A DNA stretch of 64,000 bases from Clavibacter sp. A6099 (lineage in GTDB: Bacteria > Actinomycetota > Actinomycetes > Actinomycetales > Microbacteriaceae): NCBI RefSeq assembly GCF_021919125.1, contig NZ_CP083439.1:806001-870000 (forward strand), read 5' to 3'. The notes beneath the pieces are model-generated. The model was not told the DNA's origin. It did no database searches and saw nothing but the letters and a program-made list of their open reading frames with translations. Shown here piece after piece: positions 59,654 to 64,000 of the stretch. Each line of letters starts with the position of its first letter. The first letter of the stretch is position 1. A program made the translations under genes and the position numbers.

Positions 59654-60119
59654 TCGAGTCGGCCTGACCTTCGTCGTGCAGTGAATGCGGGGCTTAGCGC
59701 AACCAGCTCGTCTCGCAACCCAAGGGGTGCGGGACACCTCGCGTGACGGCCGCGGTGTAGACGCACCGTAGGTACAGCGGCGCCGGCGCCCCCTCCCCAC
59801 AGGGGAGGGGGCGAAATGCAGCGGGTCGTCGTCGCGTTCGTCCGGTGAGGCAGCGGCCCTACCTGCTGCTCTTGGTCTGCGCGAGGGTGCTGGCTGCGAC
59901 GCGCTTAGAGGCTGCGGACGTGCGGCCGTCGCGAAGGATGCTGGCCGGTTGCGAGGGTCGTCTAGACCGTCCGTCCTGGCATGAAGGGCGAGCGCGCAGG
60001 CGGCGAACCGCCGGCCGATGAACCTCCCGGCGATTCGCGCGGCTAGGCGACCGGGAGCGATCGCCTACCGGACAGCGGCGGGGCGCGACCTAGACGGCTG
60101 TCGCTGCCATGATCAGCAG
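59654..60119. other. 466-bp intergenic region with hairpin and repeat copy
   Basis: No gene is supported. A strong hairpin with 12-bp arms (CGCCCCCTCCCC and complement, loop ACA) lies at 59787-59813 and may be a terminator. A palindromic repeat copy lies at 60049-60073. The frame from 60018 to 60119 is open into the next gene but its codons have non-coding third positions. Confidence 0.45.
60049..60073. repeat. Dispersed palindromic repeat, copy E
   Basis: GACCGGGAGCGATCGCCTACCGGAC (arms GACCGG and CCGGAC around GCGATCGC) lies just upstream of the unknown gene at 60120. The right end CCTACCGGAC matches copy B. Confidence 0.5.
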
Positions 60120-61304
60120 ATGGCGCCGACGCTGAGAGACGTGCACATGTGGCCGGACACCGGCTGGCCGGATAGCCGGTGGTGCCCGCCGGAGATGGAC
60201 GATGACCCGCACGCGCCGGTCCTCGAGATGGACGCGCTCCTGCGTGGGTCGAAGAAGGTCACGGAGCTCCTCGGCGAATGCCTCGCGGAAGAGAGCATCA
60301 CGACGCCGTTCGCGAGCATCCGGCTGGTGCCCGGTGAGCCGTCCGCGAGCGGTGACCTCGAGGTCGAGATCTCGGACTACATGGCCGGTGGGGAGGACAT
60401 CGCGCACGTCGGTGTCCCGGCGGGCTTCCACGACCTCAGCGTCCGCGCGAGGGATGCGCTGGTGCTGCTGATGTGGCGGGAGACCTTGAAGCGGCTGGTG
60501 GCGCGTCGCGGCGGCGACCCTGCCGCCGTGGACCGCGCTGCCGACGCCGCCCGTCGCGATGACTACGAGATCCCGCGGTACGGCCCGTGGAAGCAGGACC
60601 GCAGCCGGTCCCGCCGGATGCGGCTGGTCGGTGTCCTCCGCGACGACGGCTTCCTCCGGCTCCGGGTCGAGGTGGAGGAGCTGCGCGGCGAGCGGTCGTC
60701 GCGACTTTCGGACGAGATCATCGGTGGATCCACGTACTGGCACTTCCACCGCGCGGCCCGGAGTCTGCGGTGGACGTCGAGCACGACCATGGAAGGGGTG
60801 TCGGTCCCTGGCATCATCCTGGGCGACCGCGGGAGCTTCGCGCTCGACGCGGAGACAGGGTCCATCGAGGTACGCGGCGGTCAACGAGAGCCCTTACCCA
60901 TCGAGCCGACGGGGCAGGCGAGGGCGATCGGGTTCCGCTTCGTCGAGCAGCCGGACGACCACATCCAGGTCTACTGGGGCGGGGGAGGCCCGACGAACGA
61001 GGTTCCGCAGGAGTACCTCGACGAGATGGACCGCCTGGGCGACGTCGTGGACTCAGCCGAGTGGATCGGGTGGTGGCGGCTCGTCGACGTCGACGAGGTG
61101 TGCGCCTACGTCGACTACTTGCCGTCGAGCTCTGCGTCGATCGTCCGCTTCCGCGGCCGTGCGCTCAGCGTCACCATCAAGCGCCCGGCCGACACGATCC
61201 CGACAGGCCCCGCCGCCGTGCTCCTCGCCCGGCAGGACACGGAGTCCGTGCTCGCCCGTATCGCGGAGCGTCGCAAGATCCAGCCGGCGCCCGCGCTGGG
61301 GTGA
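60120..61304 (+). CDS. Hypothetical protein, no recognised family
   Basis: A 394-residue soluble protein that I do not recognise. It has no signal peptide or membrane helices. Features visible are an acidic N-terminal third, a basic patch WKQDRSRSRRMRL near residue 165, a Trp-rich segment (STYWHFHRAARSLRW), a glycine stretch VYWGGGGPTNEVP and a C-terminal AVLLARQDTESVLARIAERR helix. ATG 60120 is chosen because the upstream in-frame part contains a repeat copy and non-coding codon use. Repeat copies flank the gene on both sides. Single-gene transcription is likely. Confidence 0.55.
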   Translation: MAPTLRDVHMWPDTGWPDSRWCPPEMDDDPHAPVLEMDALLRGSKKVTELLGECLAEESITTPFASIRLVPGEPSASGDLEVEISDYMAGGEDIAHVGVPAGFHDLSVRARDALVLLMWRETLKRLVARRGGDPAAVDRAADAARRDDYEIPRYGPWKQDRSRSRRMRLVGVLRDDGFLRLRVEVEELRGERSSRLSDEIIGGSTYWHFHRAARSLRWTSSTTMEGVSVPGIILGDRGSFALDAETGSIEVRGGQREPLPIEPTGQARAIGFRFVEQPDDHIQVYWGGGGPTNEVPQEYLDEMDRLGDVVDSAEWIGWWRLVDVDEVCAYVDYLPSSSASIVRFRGRALSVTIKRPADTIPTGPAAVLLARQDTESVLARIAERRKIQPAPALG

Positions 61305-61314
61305 ATGGGTGTCC

Positions 61315-61340
61315 GTCCGGGTAGCCATCCCCTACCGGAC
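61315..61340. repeat. Dispersed palindromic repeat, copy B
   Basis: A 26-bp element opening GTCCGGGTAGCCATCCC and closing CTACCGGAC. It starts 10 bp past the stop of the unknown gene and supplies the stop codon of the opposing nucleotidyltransferase gene (TAG at 61334-61332). Confidence 0.75.
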
Positions 61341-61931
61341 CGGCCGGAGCCATCGCGAATCGGGATGGGCTGATGCGATCGAGTCGGCCAGCCACGCCCG
61401 CTCGACGGCGGGAAGCAGAGGGTTGACCATCCGTAGGTCGGCATCGTCCTTCGGCTCGGGGCTCAGGCTCTTCCAGAGGAGCTGCACGGCCGGGGCGACC
61501 ACACGCACCCCGTCGACGTCGATGACCGCCTCCGACCAGGGCCGGTGGATCCCGGGGTCCCGCCGGTACGTCCACCGTTCCGTGTCGCCGGTCTCGAAGT
61601 TCACTTGCAGGCGCCAGGCGCCGCGGAGTTCGTCGAGGCACCAGATATTCTCGATCGGTTCGTCCGTCGTCGCTTCATCCAGCGGCGTCAGCCATCCGGA
61701 CTGGGCGGCATACGGGCGGAGTCCAGCGGGCAGCATGGCGGCGAGTCGGGGCCAGTCGTCGGCGAGGACGCTGATGTCGATGTCACCGTGAGGGCGGGAG
61801 GTGATGCCGAGCCAGAGGTCGAGAGCGACGCCGCCGGAGAGCCACGCCCGGGAGCCCGCAAGGACAGGGCGGACCTCGTCGACGGACAGGGGGCACCAGA
61901 GGTCCGTCGTGGGGTCATAGCGCCTGCGCAT
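61332..61931 (-). CDS. Nucleotidyltransferase-domain protein (aminoglycoside-adenylyltransferase-like)
   Basis: A 199-residue protein. WLSGGVALDLWLG and RPHGDIDISVLADDW carry the Gly-Gly and Asp-x-Asp motif of the antibiotic nucleotidyltransferase fold (ANT(2'')/LinA-like). VNFETGD and IDVDGVRVVAPAVQLLWKS follow as in that group. It could adenylylate an antibiotic, but many relatives have no known substrate. GGAG precedes ATG 61931. The stop codon lies inside the palindromic repeat copy B, so the original C-terminus may have been replaced. It lies 77 bp from a phosphotransferase gene on the same strand. Confidence 0.7.
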   Translation of the reverse strand: MRRRYDPTTDLWCPLSVDEVRPVLAGSRAWLSGGVALDLWLGITSRPHGDIDISVLADDWPRLAAMLPAGLRPYAAQSGWLTPLDEATTDEPIENIWCLDELRGAWRLQVNFETGDTERWTYRRDPGIHRPWSEAVIDVDGVRVVAPAVQLLWKSLSPEPKDDADLRMVNPLLPAVERAWLADSIASAHPDSRWLRPVR

Positions 61932-62008
61932 GCCGCCATTCTCCGAGCATCCGGCAGGGATCTGGCGAGGCTCGGGCGGAGGGGAGGCTGTCTGGAGGAG
62001 GCGTCGAG

Positions 62009-62926
62009 TTAGTAGCCGGCCGCGGCGGCGATGCTCGTGTCGTCGAGGATGCGAGCCAGCGTGGTCCGGCCGAGAGTGCTCATGCCCGGATTGGACTCGC
62101 GGTAGTACCAAGCGGCGCCCATCGCCTGCTCGAAGGCCCACGCCGCACCGCGATGCCATTCGACGTCTCCGCTGTCGAGCTCGCTCCGGAGGAGCGTGCG
62201 AGCGTCCGCGTCGAGCATGTGCCATGCGGCGACGAGATCCAGGGCCGGGTCGGCCGGCCCGAAGCCGCCTCCGTCGAGGACACCCACTAGGCGTTCGTCC
62301 TCGATGAGGACGTTGCCGGGAGTCAGATCGCCGTGGGTCATCACGTCCGGGCCCGCTGGTGGCAGAGTGCGGAACCAGCCCCAGAGAGCACGGAGCCGAT
62401 CGACCGGCAGGAACCCGGCGCTGTTCGTGAGGCAGGTCTCCATCCAGGCGTCGGATGCCGGGAGGTGTCCGCCGCGGCCGGTCCCGGTAAACGCCCGACC
62501 ACGCGTGTCCGTGGCACGTAGCGCTCGGATGAGCGTCACGAGGTCGAGAGCAAAGGCGGTCGAGTCGGCGACTGCCGTCGGAGATGCGACGTCTCCGGGC
62601 AGCCAGGACTGCACCGACCAGGACAGGGGATAGCCGTGTCCGCCACGCCCGACGGCGATCGGGGTCGGCGTCGGGAAGGGGCAGCTGTCGTGCAGCTCTC
62701 GCATCGCGCTCGCCTCCCGGATGAGTTCGGCGCCGATGGCCGCCGGGTCCGCCGTGTGGAGGGGGAATCGTGCGGTGAGCTCGTCGCCGATCCGGTAGAT
62801 GGCGTTGACGGTGCCGTCGGTCGTGAGGGGGCGCACACGGAGGCGGCTCCACTGGGGGAACTGCTCGGCGATAAGGCGGCGTGCTGTCGCTGCGTCGACG
62901 TGGAGCTCGTCTGTGTGCATCGCCAT
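62009..62926 (-). CDS. Aminoglycoside/macrolide phosphotransferase-family protein
   Basis: A 305-residue kinase-like protein. The catalytic loop VMTHGDLTPGNVLIED gives the His-x-Asp-(x4)-Asn pattern, and LVGVLDGGGFGPADPALDL provides the metal-binding Asp. The ATP-binding lobe opens with DGTVNAIYRIGDELTARFP. These are features of antibiotic phosphotransferases (APH/MPH) and relatives. Glycines replace the usual Trp/Tyr after the metal Asp, so activity is uncertain. ATG 62926 is 6 bp from a -10 TACCGT, implying a leaderless mRNA. Confidence 0.8.
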   Translation of the reverse strand: MAMHTDELHVDAATARRLIAEQFPQWSRLRVRPLTTDGTVNAIYRIGDELTARFPLHTADPAAIGAELIREASAMRELHDSCPFPTPTPIAVGRGGHGYPLSWSVQSWLPGDVASPTAVADSTAFALDLVTLIRALRATDTRGRAFTGTGRGGHLPASDAWMETCLTNSAGFLPVDRLRALWGWFRTLPPAGPDVMTHGDLTPGNVLIEDERLVGVLDGGGFGPADPALDLVAAWHMLDADARTLLRSELDSGDVEWHRGAAWAFEQAMGAAWYYRESNPGMSTLGRTTLARILDDTSIAAAAGY

Positions 62927-62932
62927 GCCGCG

Positions 62933-62938
62933 ACGGTA
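62933..62938 (-). promoter_or_regulatory. -10 element of a leaderless phosphotransferase transcript
   Basis: TACCGT on the minus strand fits TANNNT and is 6 bp ahead of the ATG at 62926. No ribosome site occurs between. A repeat copy lies 17 bp further upstream. Confidence 0.5.
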
Positions 62939-62954
62939 CAGGACCGATTTCCGT

Positions 62955-62981
62955 GTCCGGAGAGGGATCCCCTATCGAGAC
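62955..62981. repeat. Dispersed palindromic repeat, copy D
   Basis: GTCCGG, a GGGATCCC core and GAC end the same pattern as copies A and B, with a diverged right arm. It lies between the phosphotransferase promoter and the end of the GntR gene. Confidence 0.5.
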
Positions 62982-62993
62982 GCCACCGGACGG

Positions 62994-63695
62994 TCAGACA
63001 GCGACCAGGGGTGGCGGAGTGGTGGACGACTCGATGATCGCGAATCCGCGACCGCGGAGCCGGCGCCGTTCGTCGGACAAGTAGCCCAGCAGGCGGTCGC
63101 GGGTTCCTCGGCTGTGGGACACGACAAGCGCTGCTGCCTTCTCGGGGTCCCTCGATCGGACTGCGGCGATGATCTCCAGATGTTCCGCGCGAGCGTGTGC
63201 ACGGGACTCGGCGGTCCGCACTTCAAGCCACCGCGTCCGGCTGAGCCGGGTCAACGCACCACTCATCGCGTCGGCCAGGAATTTGTTGCGAGACAACCGG
63301 GCGAGGGCCACGTGGAAGTCACCGCCGTCCCGAAGTCCGGTCTCCTCGTCGTCGTCGCCCACGGGCGTGTCGATGAGAGCGCGAAGCGCAGCCAGTTCCT
63401 CATCACCTGCACGCTCAACAGCAAGAGCAACAGCTGCGGTCTCAACCGCTTCCCGGTACTCCATCACGGCTCGAACCTCGGCTAGATCGATCGGAGTGAC
63501 CTGCCACCCTCGACCCGATCGTTGAGTGAGCCCCTCGTTCTCCAAGCGCATCAGAGCGGCTCGGATCGGGGTGCGTGATGCCCCGAGCAAGGACTCGAGC
63601 CCTCGCTCACTTAACTTCTCTCCCGGCACCAGGTCCAACGACAGGATCGCTGCCCGCAGTCCCGGATAGGCGCCGCTCTCGCTCGTACGGGTCAT
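62994..63695 (-). CDS. GntR-family regulator, FCD subfamily
   Basis: A 233-residue regulator. Helix-turn-helix: LRAAILSLDLVPGEKLSERG and LLGASRTPIRAALMRLENEG. The FCD domain has VMEYREAVETAAVALAVERA, DFHVALARLSRN (metal-binding Asp/His) and ARAEHLEIIAAV. ATG 63695 is chosen because AAGGAGAG precedes it; an upstream GTG at 63716 would start inside the operator. It is divergent from an MFS transporter, which it likely controls. It is unrelated in detail to the FCD regulator at 19275. Confidence 0.87.
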   Translation of the reverse strand: MTRTSESGAYPGLRAAILSLDLVPGEKLSERGLESLLGASRTPIRAALMRLENEGLTQRSGRGWQVTPIDLAEVRAVMEYREAVETAAVALAVERAGDEELAALRALIDTPVGDDDEETGLRDGGDFHVALARLSRNKFLADAMSGALTRLSRTRWLEVRTAESRAHARAEHLEIIAAVRSRDPEKAAALVVSHSRGTRDRLLGYLSDERRRLRGRGFAIIESSTTPPPLVAV

Positions 63696-63706
63696 AACTC
63701 TCCTTC

Positions 63707-63752
63707 GGTATACCATTCGAGGATACCAGTTCGGGTTACCACTAAGGCGAAG
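63707..63752. promoter_or_regulatory. Repeated TGGTA operator between GntR gene and MFS gene
   Basis: GGTATACC (63707-63714) is an 8-bp palindrome. The minus strand reads TGGTAAC, TGGTATC and TGGTATACC at roughly 15-bp steps. Such TGGTATACC-type sites suit FCD GntR proteins. The divergent start codons lie on either side. Confidence 0.55.
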
Positions 63753-63788
63753 GCGCAGCCTGTGGGGCCCCTCACTCTCGGAGCACCC

Positions 63789-64000
63789 ATGACCTCTCTC
63801 AGATCAGCCTCGGACACGTCCCAGATCTGGCGCCGCAATCTTCTCGTGTGCGCGCTCGGATCGTTCACGACCATCATCGGCATGACGTTGATCCTGCCGA
63901 TCCTTCCCCTCTACGTCCGCGACCTCGGCGTCGAGGACCCGGCGGCCGTGACCCTCTGGTCGGGGATCGCGTATGCCGCGACGTTCCTGACCGCGGCACT
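63789..64000 (+). CDS. MFS transporter, N-terminal part (cut by window edge)
   Basis: The first 70 codons of a 12-helix-type transporter. After a polar start, LLVCALGSFTTIIGMTLILP forms helix 1, LYVRDLGVEDPAAVTLWSGI is the loop and AYAATFLTAAL starts helix 2. This resembles DHA1 drug exporters and sugar/acid transporters alike. It is divergent from the GntR regulator, so the two probably form a regulated pair. The substrate cannot be read. Confidence 0.75.
   Translation, partial: MTSLRSASDTSQIWRRNLLVCALGSFTTIIGMTLILPILPLYVRDLGVEDPAAVTLWSGIAYAATFLTAA

Overview
The window is a stretch of high-GC actinobacterial chromosome, most like a plant-associated Microbacteriaceae (Clavibacter-type). The reasons are the very GC-rich third codon positions, frequent ATGA/GTGA gene overlaps, several promoters that imply leaderless mRNAs, and a large set of genes for plant-derived substrates. 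The genus is an inference from style and content; no rRNA or marker gene is present to prove it.

Layout. 1-3.5 kb (minus): end of a sugar/inositol-type locus (TIM-barrel isomerase, Gfo/Idh dehydrogenase, sugar-binding lipoprotein, start of an ABC permease). 3.9-8.5 kb (plus): secreted nuclease, thioredoxin, RecQ. 8.9-26.8 kb (plus): a large catabolic block that I read as one system for plant hydroxyproline-rich glycoproteins (extensins). It holds a cytosolic GH127 beta-L-arabinofuranosidase, a five-gene oligopeptide ABC importer, a prolyl aminopeptidase, an Xaa-Pro aminopeptidase, an FCD-type GntR regulator, a three-part D-hydroxyproline dehydrogenase, a DHDPS-like deaminase, a proline-racemase-type hydroxyproline epimerase and an alpha-ketoglutarate-semialdehyde dehydrogenase. 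A 12-bp AT-rich motif is shared exactly by the promoter regions at 8835-8846 and 20028-20039 and ties the two halves into one regulon. 27-31.9 kb: acyl-CoA oxidase-like protein, MazEF-like toxin-antitoxin pair, a degenerate SGNH protein and a classical proline iminopeptidase.

31.9-52.4 kb is a cell-surface/exopolysaccharide region: a TagD-like cytidylyltransferase, two tandem exported beta-helix paralogues, a polyprenyl-phosphate sugar transferase, a rhamnosyltransferase-like GT, a CDP-alcohol phosphotransferase, a second GT4, a 1965-residue exported PKD/LamG protein, an O-antigen-polymerase-like membrane protein behind a 15-codon leader ORF, and a Wzz/BY-kinase fusion. One jelly-roll-like domain recurs in all three big exported proteins.

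52.4-64 kb is an accessory region of different texture: smaller genes, lower GC at silent positions, fewer GGATCC hexamers, many regulators (two TetR, LuxR, GntR), an MFS exporter, a double-GNAT protein, antibiotic-nucleotidyltransferase-like and phosphotransferase-like genes, and a family of ~26-bp palindromic repeats scattered between them that I did not see in the first 52 kb. Both window ends cut genes (ABC permease on the left, MFS transporter on the right). No rRNA, tRNA, CRISPR array or transposase was recognised.
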